Assembly (NCBI RefSeq): GCF_004216775.1
Contig: NZ_SGXF01000003.1
Location: 1-64,000 of the forward strand
Reading direction: 5' to 3'
Length of the DNA: 64,000 nt
Source: Cuneatibacter caecimuris
GTDB lineage: Bacteria > Bacillota > Clostridia > Lachnospirales > Lachnospiraceae
Positions 42,004 through 50,360 of the stretch are shown one piece after another (position 1 is the stretch's first letter; each line of letters opens with the position of its first letter). The position numbers and the translations under genes were made by a program. Below the pieces are notes generated by a model, which worked only from the letters and a program-made list of their open reading frames with translations, searched no databases and was not told where the DNA came from.

Positions 42004-42644
42004 ATCGGATCTGGAAAAAAGTACTGGCGGCGGCAGGGATGGCCGCCGGAATTGGGATTTTGTTCTGGGGCAGCATAGAACTGCCTGGAAAAGTCTTTTC
42101 TATGCAGGACGGCATGAGAGAACAGGAGATGGTCCTGTCTGATTTGAAGCCCATTGAGCTGGCGCTTTCAGAGAACCCTGAAAAGATTCCGCTTACTTTG
42201 GAAGAAAAGATGAAGATTGTCAATGAAACTGGTTTGGTCATGGCGTATGTTGAGGTTCGCCCCGATAAAGACAAGCTTGAAAATTCTTATGACAGTTTTC
42301 CTGCGGTAATATTAGAAAATATTCAGGATTTTATTCAGTGGGGAAACGGACCTTTGAAGGTGAAAGGAGAATATACGGTTAATGATGGGGATACGCAGGA
42401 AGCAATATCATCCGCTGTCACCTGGCAGGCGCGTCCTGTGCTGTTCTGTGACAGCGAGGAATTAAAAAGGCAGTTTTGGGTCTGGAATTTTTCAATTATT
42501 ATTGACGGGTGGCAATGGGACGGCTGGCTGGATGATAAAACGGGAAAGATCGTGGGCATATTCGGAGGACAAAATTCAGAAACAGGGTATGATTTCCTGA
42601 AAAAGTATTACGATTCACAGGGATTGCTTGATATGACAGAGTGA
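42000..42644 (+). CDS. membrane-anchored hypothetical protein
   Basis: Protein of 214 aa with one N-terminal hydrophobic segment (about 8-26, VLAAAGMAAGIGILFWGSI) and an exported, Trp-rich domain (QFWVWNFSIIIDGWQWDGW at about 160-178). ATG at 42000 overlaps the kinase TGA as ATGA, so expression is coupled. I do not recognise the family. The coupling suggests a part in signal perception by the kinase or a product of the same response. Confidence 0.7.
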   Translation: MNRIWKKVLAAAGMAAGIGILFWGSIELPGKVFSMQDGMREQEMVLSDLKPIELALSENPEKIPLTLEEKMKIVNETGLVMAYVEVRPDKDKLENSYDSFPAVILENIQDFIQWGNGPLKVKGEYTVNDGDTQEAISSAVTWQARPVLFCDSEELKRQFWVWNFSIIIDGWQWDGWLDDKTGKIVGIFGGQNSETGYDFLKKYYDSQGLLDMTE

Positions 42645-42705
42645 TGCAAATATGATGGAACGGGCTGATAGAATCAAACTATTCAATGATGAGGAGGCCT
42701 GTTTT

Positions 42706-43374
42706 ATGCAAAAGAAAAACAGAATTAAATGGGGAATGATTCTTGCTGCTGCTGTTCTGCTGTCCGGCTGCGGTAAGAAAGAAGCTTTGCAGGGGAGCAT
42801 GACACCCAGCCAGTCCTATGTGGAGAGCACCAGGGAAAAGCTGCCGGTAGGAACCGAAGCAGCCGGCAAGGGAAAACAGGTGAAAGTTCCGGACTGGGTG
42901 GATGTTCAGATCATTCCTGTGCACGGCGTGGCGCGCAGGGGAGAAAAATTGGAAGGAGTAAAAAATATTGTGCTCCATTATGTTGGGAATCCCGGTACCA
43001 CAGCCCAGAACAACCGGGATTTTTTTGCCGGTGATCAGGCAGAGGTGAGCGCGCATTTTGTAGTGGGACTGAATGGTGAAATTATTCAATGCGTACCTTT
43101 GGACGAAAAGTCTTCGGCCAGCAACTTCAGAAACAAGGATACGATTTCAATAGAAACCTGCCATCCGGATGAGACTGGAAAATACACGGAAGCTACTTAC
43201 CGCGCGGAAGTAAAGCTGGTAGCATGGCTGTGTCAGACCTATGGCTTGACAGAAAAAGATGTGATCCGTCATTATGATGTGACCGGGAAAGAATGCCCTA
43301 GATATTTTGTTCAGCATGAGGATGCCTGGGAGCAGTTCCTGAAAGATGTGGGAAAAGCTCTGGCAAGTGCATGA
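42706..43374 (+). CDS. lipoprotein N-acetylmuramoyl-L-alanine amidase
   Basis: Cell-wall amidase of 222 aa with a lipoprotein signal ending LLSGC (Cys at about 21). The amidase_2 domain (about 85-215) has zinc-binding HYVGNPGTT, SAHFVVGLNGEIIQ, and RHYDVTGKECPRYF. It cleaves the bond between MurNAc and L-Ala, here on the outer membrane face. ATG at 42706 follows GAGGAGGCC; longer frames lack such a site. It is the last gene after the LCP and two-component genes, consistent with envelope maintenance. Confidence 0.9.
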   Translation: MQKKNRIKWGMILAAAVLLSGCGKKEALQGSMTPSQSYVESTREKLPVGTEAAGKGKQVKVPDWVDVQIIPVHGVARRGEKLEGVKNIVLHYVGNPGTTAQNNRDFFAGDQAEVSAHFVVGLNGEIIQCVPLDEKSSASNFRNKDTISIETCHPDETGKYTEATYRAEVKLVAWLCQTYGLTEKDVIRHYDVTGKECPRYFVQHEDAWEQFLKDVGKALASA

Positions 43375-43453
43375 TAAAACAATACCAGGAAATAATTATA
43401 GTCCTGTGCCAGGAACCGTAGGAAAGCGGGTGTCAGAAGATAACCTGATTTTT

Positions 43454-43548
43454 AATTGCATAGGAAACTGTTCTTCCTATGCAGCAAAATCCTTCGGAGG
43501 ATCGCACTGCGGCATAAGGAATTATGTCGCTTGTGCGACACGCCGCAG
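43454..43548 (+). repeat. dispersed palindromic repeat (copy B) plus nested hairpin
   Basis: TGCATAGGAA (43457-43466) and TTCCTATGCA (43474-43483), then ATCCT/AGGAT (43489-43502), as in copy A at 10914. A further nested hairpin follows: CTGCGGC (43507-43513) with GCCGCAG (43542-43548), enclosing TGTCGC/GCGACA (43525-43540). Confidence 0.7.
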
Positions 43549-43553
43549 GCGGG

Positions 43554-43577
43554 AAATCCTGTTCGTGGGATTTTTTA
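43554..43577 (+). terminator. terminator after the palindromic element
   Basis: AAATCC (43554-43559) and GGATTT (43568-43573) with a six-T run. It would end transcripts of the amidase unit. Confidence 0.65.
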
Positions 43578-43630
43578 CAGTTCGTCTTTTGCAGGGAATT
43601 TTTCATAAGAGTTACAGATTGTTACAGGGT

Positions 43631-43658
43631 ATTGACTTATTAAAATAACGGAGTAAAA
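43631..43658 (+). promoter_or_regulatory. promoter of the Tad pilus operon
   Basis: TTGACT (43631-43636), 16-bp spacer, TAAAAT (43653-43658). Leader of about 155 nt to the first gene. Confidence 0.6.
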
Positions 43659-43822
43659 TGATACTCACAATTCATATTTCCTATTGAGGCGCCTGCCTCT
43701 TCTTGCAGCATATGCTGCTCTGGCGGAATGATCCGTCCTGGCTGTCTCGGCCAATTTACTATTATCTTGTTAAAATTAAAAGAAATTGCAAGGGGGATTT
43801 TGCGTACGTTTTTATGGGGGGA

Positions 43823-44335
43823 ATGAGCTTGGCACTTCATATTACATTTCTGATCACTTTAATGGTGAGCGCTCTGTGGGATATCCGATGCAGAAGGATT
43901 CCTTCGGAAGTGCTGTGGTTTTCAGCCGTCTGCGGCCTGGTACTTTCATGGGGGCGCGGGGGCCTGATTCAGTTTATTTTGTTTCCGCTGAGAACTTTTA
44001 TTGGATTTGTTCCATTTGTTTTACTGTTCCGCGTTGGGGCGCTGGGGGGAGGTGATGGTAAACTTCTGGGGCTTGGCGCAGGATATTTCGGCCTGAAGGC
44101 ATATGTTCGGATTGCATTATGGTCTCTGCTGCTGGGAGCTGTATATGGACTGGTCAGGATGCTGCTGCAGCGGAGTCTCATCAGCAGGCTGCGCTGTTTT
44201 ATAGGCCATTGCCGGAGAGCTGTTTTATGTAGAACATGGACTCCTTATGATGTGCCTGTACAGGACAGGAATAAGGCATCAATCTGCTTTTCCGGAGCAG
44301 TGGCGGCCGGATTTTTCTGCTATTTGTTTTTCTGA
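43823..44335 (+). CDS. tadV: A24 prepilin peptidase (TadV/CpaA type)
   Basis: Polytopic aspartic protease of 170 aa that trims Flp-type prepilins. The two catalytic Asp are visible as Asp20 (ALWDIRCRRIP) and Asp78 in GGGDGKLLGLGAGY, the GxGD motif. Five or six hydrophobic helices. The start is uncertain: ATG at 43823 with GGGGGGA close by, ATG at 43814, or a codon further upstream. First gene of the Tad operon, 11 bp before the TadZ-like gene. Confidence 0.85.
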   Translation: MSLALHITFLITLMVSALWDIRCRRIPSEVLWFSAVCGLVLSWGRGGLIQFILFPLRTFIGFVPFVLLFRVGALGGGDGKLLGLGAGYFGLKAYVRIALWSLLLGAVYGLVRMLLQRSLISRLRCFIGHCRRAVLCRTWTPYDVPVQDRNKASICFSGAVAAGFFCYLFF

Positions 44336-44346
44336 GGGGGGATAGA

Positions 44347-45327
44347 GTGAAAAGAATTTTGGCAGTTTACGATACAGATACCGCCTATGGGGACAGGCTT
44401 ACATCCTATCTGAATACCAGGACCAGCCATCCTTTTCAGATGGTTGCGTTTACCTCCAGGCAGGCATTGGTCAGCTATTTGGATAAACGCCATGTGGATG
44501 TGCTGCTGATCAGTCAAAATGTGATTTCTGAAGAAATACTGAGAAAAGATATCGGACAGATCATGCTTCTGACGGAAGGCGATGTGCTGAAGGAACTGAG
44601 CCGGTATCCTGCAATTTACAAGTACCAATCATCAGACAGCGTTATCCGGGAAGTGGTGCAGGCATATGGAAGTCAGGAGGAAATATCCTGCGCGGTATGC
44701 CGGTCCACAGAACGGATTGCAGTGTATTCACCGCTGGGCCGCTGTATGAAGACCTCCTTATCTCTGGTTTTAGGAGAAATGCTGTCCAGAGAAAAAAAGA
44801 CAGTATACTGTAGTTTGGATGCATTTTCAGGTTTGTCGTCCATCCTGGGGGGAGAAGGAGAGGAAGATCTGTCTGATGCGCTTTATTTTTTCCGTCAGGG
44901 GGATCTCCAATCCAAAATTCATTCCATGCTGAGAACACATCACAGTCTTGATTATCTGGCCTCAGCCAGATGCCCGGAAGATCTTCATCAGGTATCAGCG
45001 GGAGATTTAAATGCGGTACTGGATCTGCTGGAGCAGTCCGGGGCATATCAGTGCAGTGTAATAGACGTGGGCGGGTTTGTTACTGACGTGGCTCACATTC
45101 TGGAATGCTGCAGCAGGATTTACATGCCGGTAAAGGAAGACACAGTATCATTGGCAAAGCTTCGGGAATATGAACGATATATGCTGCAGGCGGGGAAAGA
45201 AGAGGTGATGCTCCGAACAGAAAAGCTGAAGCTGCCTTACAGCCATTGTTTTGGCGGGGGCGAGGTCTATCTGGATCAACTGGTTTGGGGGGAATTTGGA
45301 GACTATGTGCGCAGCAGACTTTGCTAG
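44347..45327 (+). CDS. TadZ/CpaE-like pilus assembly protein
   Basis: Protein of 326 aa starting with GTG at 44347. An N-terminal receiver-like domain (MKRILAVYDTD..., about 1-105) is followed by a MinD/ParA-like domain that should place the Tad machine in the cell. The nucleotide loop is degenerate: YSPLGRCMKTSLSL keeps only Lys-Thr-Ser of the deviant Walker A, and no signature Lys-Gly-Gly is present, so ATP hydrolysis may be lost. The later DVGGFVTDVAHIL corresponds to the Walker B region. Its 3' end overlaps cpaF by 23 nt. The assignment rests on position and fold order. Confidence 0.75.
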   Translation: MKRILAVYDTDTAYGDRLTSYLNTRTSHPFQMVAFTSRQALVSYLDKRHVDVLLISQNVISEEILRKDIGQIMLLTEGDVLKELSRYPAIYKYQSSDSVIREVVQAYGSQEEISCAVCRSTERIAVYSPLGRCMKTSLSLVLGEMLSREKKTVYCSLDAFSGLSSILGGEGEEDLSDALYFFRQGDLQSKIHSMLRTHHSLDYLASARCPEDLHQVSAGDLNAVLDLLEQSGAYQCSVIDVGGFVTDVAHILECCSRIYMPVKEDTVSLAKLREYERYMLQAGKEEVMLRTEKLKLPYSHCFGGGEVYLDQLVWGEFGDYVRSRLC

Positions 45328-46624
45328 AAAAGGTCAGGATATACGAGGATATCTGGCGGAGAAAGTAGAAAAACGGCTGGACCCTGCCGCGATGCCGGAG
45401 GATTCTGAACTGCGGGATATGATTGCCCGGGTTATGACGGAAGAAAGCAGAGATATCTGCATCACAGCTGTGGAAAAGGCAGAGCTGAGCAGAGAACTGT
45501 TTCATTATTTTCGGGGACTGGATGTTTTAAGCCCGCTTCTGGAGGATGACAGCATATCCGAAATTATGGTCAATGGTTATGACAGAATTTTTGTGGAAAA
45601 AGAAGGAAAAATTCAACGCTGTGACAAGGCTTTTACATCCTCGGAAAGGCTGGAAAATATTATTCAGCAAATTGTCTCCGGTATAAACAGACAGGTGAAT
45701 GCCCGCTCTCCTATAGCGGACGCCAGACTGCCGGACGGTTCCAGAGTAAATATTGTTCTGCCTCCCGCCGCCCTGGACGGTCCGGTGGTGACAATCAGAA
45801 AATTTCCGTTTCATGCCATTGGGATGGAAGAGCTGATCTGCCTGGGATCTATTACGGAAGAGGCCGCGGCATTTCTGGAAATTCTGGTGAGAGCGGGTTA
45901 CAACATTTTTATCAGCGGCGGGACCGGCTCCGGCAAGACAACATTTCTGAATGCAGTATCCGCCTATATTCCATCGGATGAGAGGGTGATTACCATAGAA
46001 GACTCTGCAGAACTTCAGCTGAAAGGCATTCAAAACCTGGTTAGACTGGAAGCCAGGAGCGCGGATATGGACGGTATGCTGGAAATAACCATCAGGGATC
46101 TTGTGCGTACGGCGCTGCGGGCACGTCCCGACCGTTTGCTGATCGGAGAGATTCGCGGACCGGAAGCGCTTGATCTGCTTCAGGCTATGAACACAGGGCA
46201 TGATGGTTCTATTTCCACAGGACATGCCAATTCTGCCAGAGATATGCTGTCCAGAATTGAAACAATGGTGCTGATGGGGATGGATCTGCCGCTGCAGGCA
46301 GTGAGAGGGCAGATTGCCTCTGCGCTGGACATAATGGTACACCTGGGAAGATTACGGGACCGGACCAGAAAGGTACTGTCTATCGAAGAAGTAACTGGGC
46401 TGCATGAAGGAGGAATAGGTCTGGGGGAACTATATATTTTTCGGGAATCGGGTGAGAAAAATGGGAAAGTGGAAGGAAAATTGGAAAGGACGGAGCGCCG
46501 ATTGGAAAATACGGCCAAGCTCCAGGCGGCCGGGCTGCAGGAACAGCTGCGGAGGGTGGAATGCAGAGGAGTTCCTGCGCTGCCTGTTTCAGGGAATCAT
46601 TCTGATGACGGCAGTCACCTATGA
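45305..46624 (+). CDS. cpaF: CpaF/TadA family secretion ATPase
   Basis: Cytoplasmic hexameric ATPase of 439 aa powering pilin assembly. N-terminal domain to about 190; Walker A GGTGSGKTT with Lys211; ITIEDSAELQL (Asp box), RLLIGEIRGPEALDLLQAM (Walker B), and MNTGHDGSISTGHAN (His box). ATG at 45305 follows TTTGGAG within the 3' end of the TadZ-like gene. The last 55 codons overlap the start of tadB in another frame. Relatives commonly end near KLQAAG, and this one runs about 30 residues further (QEQLRRVECRGVPAL...). Confidence 0.93.
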   Translation: MCAADFARKGQDIRGYLAEKVEKRLDPAAMPEDSELRDMIARVMTEESRDICITAVEKAELSRELFHYFRGLDVLSPLLEDDSISEIMVNGYDRIFVEKEGKIQRCDKAFTSSERLENIIQQIVSGINRQVNARSPIADARLPDGSRVNIVLPPAALDGPVVTIRKFPFHAIGMEELICLGSITEEAAAFLEILVRAGYNIFISGGTGSGKTTFLNAVSAYIPSDERVITIEDSAELQLKGIQNLVRLEARSADMDGMLEITIRDLVRTALRARPDRLLIGEIRGPEALDLLQAMNTGHDGSISTGHANSARDMLSRIETMVLMGMDLPLQAVRGQIASALDIMVHLGRLRDRTRKVLSIEEVTGLHEGGIGLGELYIFRESGEKNGKVEGKLERTERRLENTAKLQAAGLQEQLRRVECRGVPALPVSGNHSDDGSHL

Positions 46625-47273
46625 GTTTTATCATAGTTTCTGGGCTCCCCTGGTCTGCAGTCCCTGGCTGATCTGGTATTTGTCCGAAGGAAAGAAAAAA
46701 TACAGTATGAAGCGCCAGGAACTTTTGCGCCGGCAGTTCAGGGATATGACGCTTTCCCTTTCGGGTTCCTTATCTGCGGGATTTTCCGTGGAAAATGGAA
46801 TGGAGGAAGCGGAAAAGGAGATGAAGCAGTTATGGGGAAGCAGCAGTCTGATTTGTAAAGAACTGAGCAGGATGAAGAACAGGATGGGCTTGGGTAAAAG
46901 CCTGGAGAGTGCATGGCTTGATTTTGGGAGAGAGAGCGGACTGGAAGATGTGGAAGATTTTGCACAGATTTTTGCAGTGCTCAAAAAGACAGGAGGTGAT
47001 TTTTCGGGGAATTTGAAACGTACTGCAGAACAGATAGGAGAGAAAATCCGGACGGAACAGGAGATCCAGACACTGATCGCGTCCCGGAAACTGGAGCTGC
47101 GTATTATGAATTGGGTTCCGGTGGGTATATTGCTATATTTGAATTTTAGCGCCCCGGAATTACTGGGGGTGATGTATGAAGGGGCAATGGGCCGATGCGT
47201 CATGACTGCCTGCTTAGCAGTATATCTGGGCGCCTGTGCAATGGGCAGAAGAATTACAGAAATTTCCGTGTGA
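46461..47273 (+). CDS. tadB: TadB-like type II secretion F-domain protein
   Basis: Inner membrane platform protein of 270 aa. The first two helices lie at about 45-62 and 65-80, then the cytoplasmic T2SSF domain (RQFRDMTLSLSGSLSAGFSVENGM, DFAQIFAVLKKTGGDF, MNWVPVGILLYLNF), and C-terminal helices. The T2SSF part is clear; the start is less so. ATG at 46461 follows GGTGAGAAAA; it overlaps cpaF by 164 nt. Starting at a later Met would delete the first helix. It should interact with TadC and the CpaF ATPase. Confidence 0.85.
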   Translation: MGKWKENWKGRSADWKIRPSSRRPGCRNSCGGWNAEEFLRCLFQGIILMTAVTYEFYHSFWAPLVCSPWLIWYLSEGKKKYSMKRQELLRRQFRDMTLSLSGSLSAGFSVENGMEEAEKEMKQLWGSSSLICKELSRMKNRMGLGKSLESAWLDFGRESGLEDVEDFAQIFAVLKKTGGDFSGNLKRTAEQIGEKIRTEQEIQTLIASRKLELRIMNWVPVGILLYLNFSAPELLGVMYEGAMGRCVMTACLAVYLGACAMGRRITEISV

Positions 47274-47300
47274 GACATAATGATAATGAAAGGACTGGAT

Positions 47301-48737
47301 ATGGAGTTTATTTGCTTGGCGCTGATCATTCTGCCTGTGGTCGTGACAAATTTAAGGAAAAGAAAGAGAGAGGGGATAGAAAAACAGACGCTGGGCCTGT
47401 TGTACCCGCTGGGAGACTGGCTGGAAAAAAATGTTGCAGCAGCCGGCAGAATATCTGCCGGGATGCGGGAACAGCAGATAGCAGTGGAACGCTGTGGAGA
47501 AAAATCGGGCAATGGAAAAGGAAACCCGCCATTTCAGAAATGTGTGGCAGGGGCCTGGTGTATGCTGTTTATCTTGCTCTTTTTGTTTGCTGCGGCCCGA
47601 TCATTTATGGGCAGGGAAGAAAATGTGACTGTTCTGCAGCGTGGGGATATTGGAGACGGGGAACAGAGCTATTTGCTTCAGGTAGAAGGTATAAATGATG
47701 AAAAGGAGGTGGTGGAAGTACAGGTTCGGGGCCGCGAACCCTCTGATGGAGAACTTGAGACTCTTTTAGATAAGACGGCAGAACAGCTGAAAACAAGTAT
47801 TTTAAATGGGCATCCATCCCTGGATCAGGTATCAGGCGATCTGCTGCTTCCTGACAGGGTCTCAGGAAATATCCGGGCAGACTGGTATCCTCAAAATCCG
47901 GAATTAATGGATTTTACGGGAGAACTATTGACAGACGAGCTTCCGGAGACAGGCACTGTGACAGTTTTAACTCTAATGCTGCGATATAAAAAAACGGAAA
48001 AAACATACCAATTTCCGGTACGTCTTGTGCCGGCTGAACAAACTGAAAATCAAAAAATGAGGAAAAAACTGGAATCACTGTTAAAGAAGGCTGTGGAAGA
48101 AGATCCGGCTGCAAAGGAGATATATCTGCCGGAAGAGTTGGAGGGGGGCCGGCTCACATATACACACTTTCAGGAAAATCCTGGAGGGGCTCTGGTGCTG
48201 CTGGCAGCGGCCGGAGCCGGTATTGGCTTTTGGATTCCTGCAGGGAAAATAAGGAGGCGGTATCAGGAGAGAGAACGGCAGCTGAGAAACGGATATGCGG
48301 GTATGGTCAGTAAGCTTGCGGTACTGACAGGGGCCGGACTGACCATGCGAAGCGCCTGGGAGCGCCTGGCAGATGATTACCAGAAAAAATTGAAAGAAGG
48401 GATCTCAAAGAAAAACTATGTTTATGAAGAAGTTGTGCTTATGGTGAACCAGATCAGGCAGGGAGCAGGAGAAAACCGGGCATATGGGGAATTTGGAAGG
48501 CGCTGTGGTCTATATCCTTATTTAAGGCTGAGCGGGCTGCTGGAACAAAACCTGTCCAAAGGGACAAGAGGTATGCAGGGAATGCTTCTGCAGGAGGTTC
48601 AAAATGCATTTGAAGAACGGAAAAACCTGGCCCGGAAATTAGGGGAGGAGGCTGGTTCCAAAATGATGCTGCCGCTGTTCATGCTTTTGGGAGTGGTACT
48701 CGTGATAGTCACAGTCCCAGCGTTTCTGGCATTTTAA
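47301..48737 (+). CDS. tadC: TadC-like F-domain protein with extracytoplasmic insert
   Basis: Membrane protein of 478 aa. N-terminal helix (MEFICLALIILPVVV), helix at about 84-102 (AGAWCMLFILLFLFAAARS), an exported domain of about 180 residues (about 105-290, VTVLQRGDIGDGEQSYLLQV to PEELEGGRLTY), helix GGALVLLAAAGAGIGFWIPA, a T2SSF domain (MVSKLAVLTGAGLTMRSAWE), and a final helix MMLPLFMLLGVVLVIVTVPA. Typical TadC proteins have about 300 aa and no such insert. AAAGGA lies 7 nt before ATG 47301; ATG codons at 47280 and 47286 are alternatives. Confidence 0.85.
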   Translation: MEFICLALIILPVVVTNLRKRKREGIEKQTLGLLYPLGDWLEKNVAAAGRISAGMREQQIAVERCGEKSGNGKGNPPFQKCVAGAWCMLFILLFLFAAARSFMGREENVTVLQRGDIGDGEQSYLLQVEGINDEKEVVEVQVRGREPSDGELETLLDKTAEQLKTSILNGHPSLDQVSGDLLLPDRVSGNIRADWYPQNPELMDFTGELLTDELPETGTVTVLTLMLRYKKTEKTYQFPVRLVPAEQTENQKMRKKLESLLKKAVEEDPAAKEIYLPEELEGGRLTYTHFQENPGGALVLLAAAGAGIGFWIPAGKIRRRYQERERQLRNGYAGMVSKLAVLTGAGLTMRSAWERLADDYQKKLKEGISKKNYVYEEVVLMVNQIRQGAGENRAYGEFGRRCGLYPYLRLSGLLEQNLSKGTRGMQGMLLQEVQNAFEERKNLARKLGEEAGSKMMLPLFMLLGVVLVIVTVPAFLAF

Positions 48738-48754
48738 TAAGGGAGGATTTTCAG

Positions 48755-48928
48755 ATGGGGAATACAATCAGGGATTTTTTTGAAGATGAATCGGGCGTCG
48801 GCGTAGTGGAAGTAATCCTGATATTAGTGGTGCTGATCGGATTAGTTTTAATATTTAAGAATCAGCTGATCCAGTTGGTTAAAAACATTTTTGGGCAGAT
48901 CAATGATTCTGCCACAGATGTATATTGA
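48755..48928 (+). CDS. flp: Flp-type pilin
   Basis: Structural pilin of 57 aa. A short charged leader (MGNTIRDFFEDESG) precedes the hydrophobic helix GVGVVEVILILVVLIGLVLI with the Glu typical of Flp/Fap pilins at the start of the helix, then KNQLIQLVKNIFGQIN. Cleavage by an A24 peptidase is expected at the Gly before the helix. GGGAGG lies 8 nt before the ATG. It is placed after the F-domain genes, as usual in the secretin-less Tad loci of Firmicutes. It would be the most abundant subunit of the pilus. Confidence 0.88.
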   Translation: MGNTIRDFFEDESGVGVVEVILILVVLIGLVLIFKNQLIQLVKNIFGQINDSATDVY

Positions 48929-50354
48929 CCGGAAGGTTTCAGGGCAGATCACAGTCTTTCTGAGCTTGCTGCTGCCGGTGCTGTTGGGGATGATTGGATC
49001 GTTCCTTGAGGCAGCCAGGCTCAGGGGGACAGAGGCTATGCTGCAAATGTATACCTCCTCTGCCCTGGAATCAGTATTTGCAGGTTATTCCAGGGAGCTG
49101 ATGGAACTCTATGGGCTGATGTTCGCTATAGGCAGTGAAGAGGAGCTGAACAGAAAATTTCTGGAGTATCTGGATTACGAGCGCGATCCGGGAAAAGAAT
49201 TTCCGGCAGCAGGAGACAGCTTCTTTAGCGTTGATATTAAAAAAGATGATTATTTAAAGGAGCTCCGCATGTCAGAACAGGGAGGAACGCAGCTGGTTGA
49301 TAGTGCACTGGCATTTTTAAAATACAACAATCCTGGCGCATTTGCAGTTTCACTGTTAGAACAGCTGGAGACCCTGGGGCTGGGTATGGATTCCGCATCG
49401 GAAGCCGAAGGGTGGAAGAAAGAATTTGAAGGGACTGACTGGAGCAAAACAGAAGAAGTAGAAACGGGATACAGCAATCAGGAGGTTCAGGATTCTTTAC
49501 TGGAAAGCGGTCTGGGACAGCTGGAGAGATTTGCAGGCAAGGGAATTTGGAATCTGGTAAAGCCGGATGGCGCAGTGCTCTCAGGCCGGAATATTCCGGA
49601 AGACGGGCTTCCGTCTGCCGACTACAGGACGGCGCTTCCGGAAGGTGCAGAAGGACTTGATCTTCTTAAAAATCCTGTGAGAACCTTGCTGTTTGACGAA
49701 TATGTCCTGCTAAGGGCAAATTGCTGTACGGATCAGGTTCAAGAGGATGGTCTGCAGTATGAGATAGAATATATTTTGGCAGGAAAAAAAGATGAGGAGG
49801 AAAATCTTTATGCAATACTGAACCGGATAGCAGGGTTCAGATCTGGCTTGAATCTGATGTATCTGATGCAGGATGAAGGAAAAAAAGCACAGGCAGGAGG
49901 GGCAGCGGCGCTGGCATTGGGATGGACAGGAAATCCGGCGCTGATCAGTGCGGCAAAATATCTTATTTTGGCTGGATGGTCCTATGCGGAGGCGTTGTCA
50001 GATGTCCATATTCTGCTTCAGGGAGGAAGAGTGCCCCTGTTAAAAAGTGCGGACACCTGGAATTTTGCTCTTGAAAATCTGGTCTCCCTGGGCAGTGAAG
50101 ATCTGGGGGAGGACAAAACCCTGGAAGGCCTGAAATATCAGGATTATCTTAGAATTCTTCTTGCACTGGCAGATGGGCAGGATAAGTGTTACAGGATGAT
50201 GGACGTAATACAGCTGCGCATGCAGCAAACCGACAGCACATTCCGTGCCGCTGATTGTACAGGGGCAGCTGGATGCACAGTAAGAGGCACTGCAGGCAGG
50301 CGGGGACAATCAGAAGTAACTGCTGAGGATTACTTTTCCTATGCAAGGAGGTGA
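48918..50354 (+). CDS. DUF5702-like pilus-associated protein
   Basis: Protein of 478 aa with an N-terminal helix (about 8-28, ITVFLSLLLPVLLGMIGSFLE) that resembles a pilin-type anchor, and a long exported region ending in a conserved KSADTWNFALENLVSLGS / LKYQDYLRILLAL segment. This corresponds to the DUF5702 family found in Tad loci of Lachnospiraceae. The start at 48918 overlaps the flp stop by 11 nt, but no strong ribosome binding site is visible; TTG 48891 and ATG 48903 are alternatives. The C-terminus is Thr/Gly/Ala/Arg-rich (FRAADCTGAAGCTVRGTAG). Function unknown, probably a minor pilus component. Confidence 0.75.
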   Translation: MYIDRKVSGQITVFLSLLLPVLLGMIGSFLEAARLRGTEAMLQMYTSSALESVFAGYSRELMELYGLMFAIGSEEELNRKFLEYLDYERDPGKEFPAAGDSFFSVDIKKDDYLKELRMSEQGGTQLVDSALAFLKYNNPGAFAVSLLEQLETLGLGMDSASEAEGWKKEFEGTDWSKTEEVETGYSNQEVQDSLLESGLGQLERFAGKGIWNLVKPDGAVLSGRNIPEDGLPSADYRTALPEGAEGLDLLKNPVRTLLFDEYVLLRANCCTDQVQEDGLQYEIEYILAGKKDEEENLYAILNRIAGFRSGLNLMYLMQDEGKKAQAGGAAALALGWTGNPALISAAKYLILAGWSYAEALSDVHILLQGGRVPLLKSADTWNFALENLVSLGSEDLGEDKTLEGLKYQDYLRILLALADGQDKCYRMMDVIQLRMQQTDSTFRAADCTGAAGCTVRGTAGRRGQSEVTAEDYFSYARR

Positions 50355-50360
50355 AGACAG

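Larger units (their letters stand above)
43375..43822. other. intergenic region with repeats, terminator and Tad promoter
   Basis: A 448-bp gap without a supported gene. It holds the palindromic element at 43454-43548, a terminator at 43554-43577 and the promoter at 43631-43658. A frame in line with the peptidase gene runs from 43703 but has no ribosome binding site at that end. Confidence 0.6.

Noticed and set aside
47195-47698. 167-codon plus frame overlapping tadB and tadC
   Set aside because: Cys/Arg/Gly-rich product without a family; both overlapping genes fit the Tad order.
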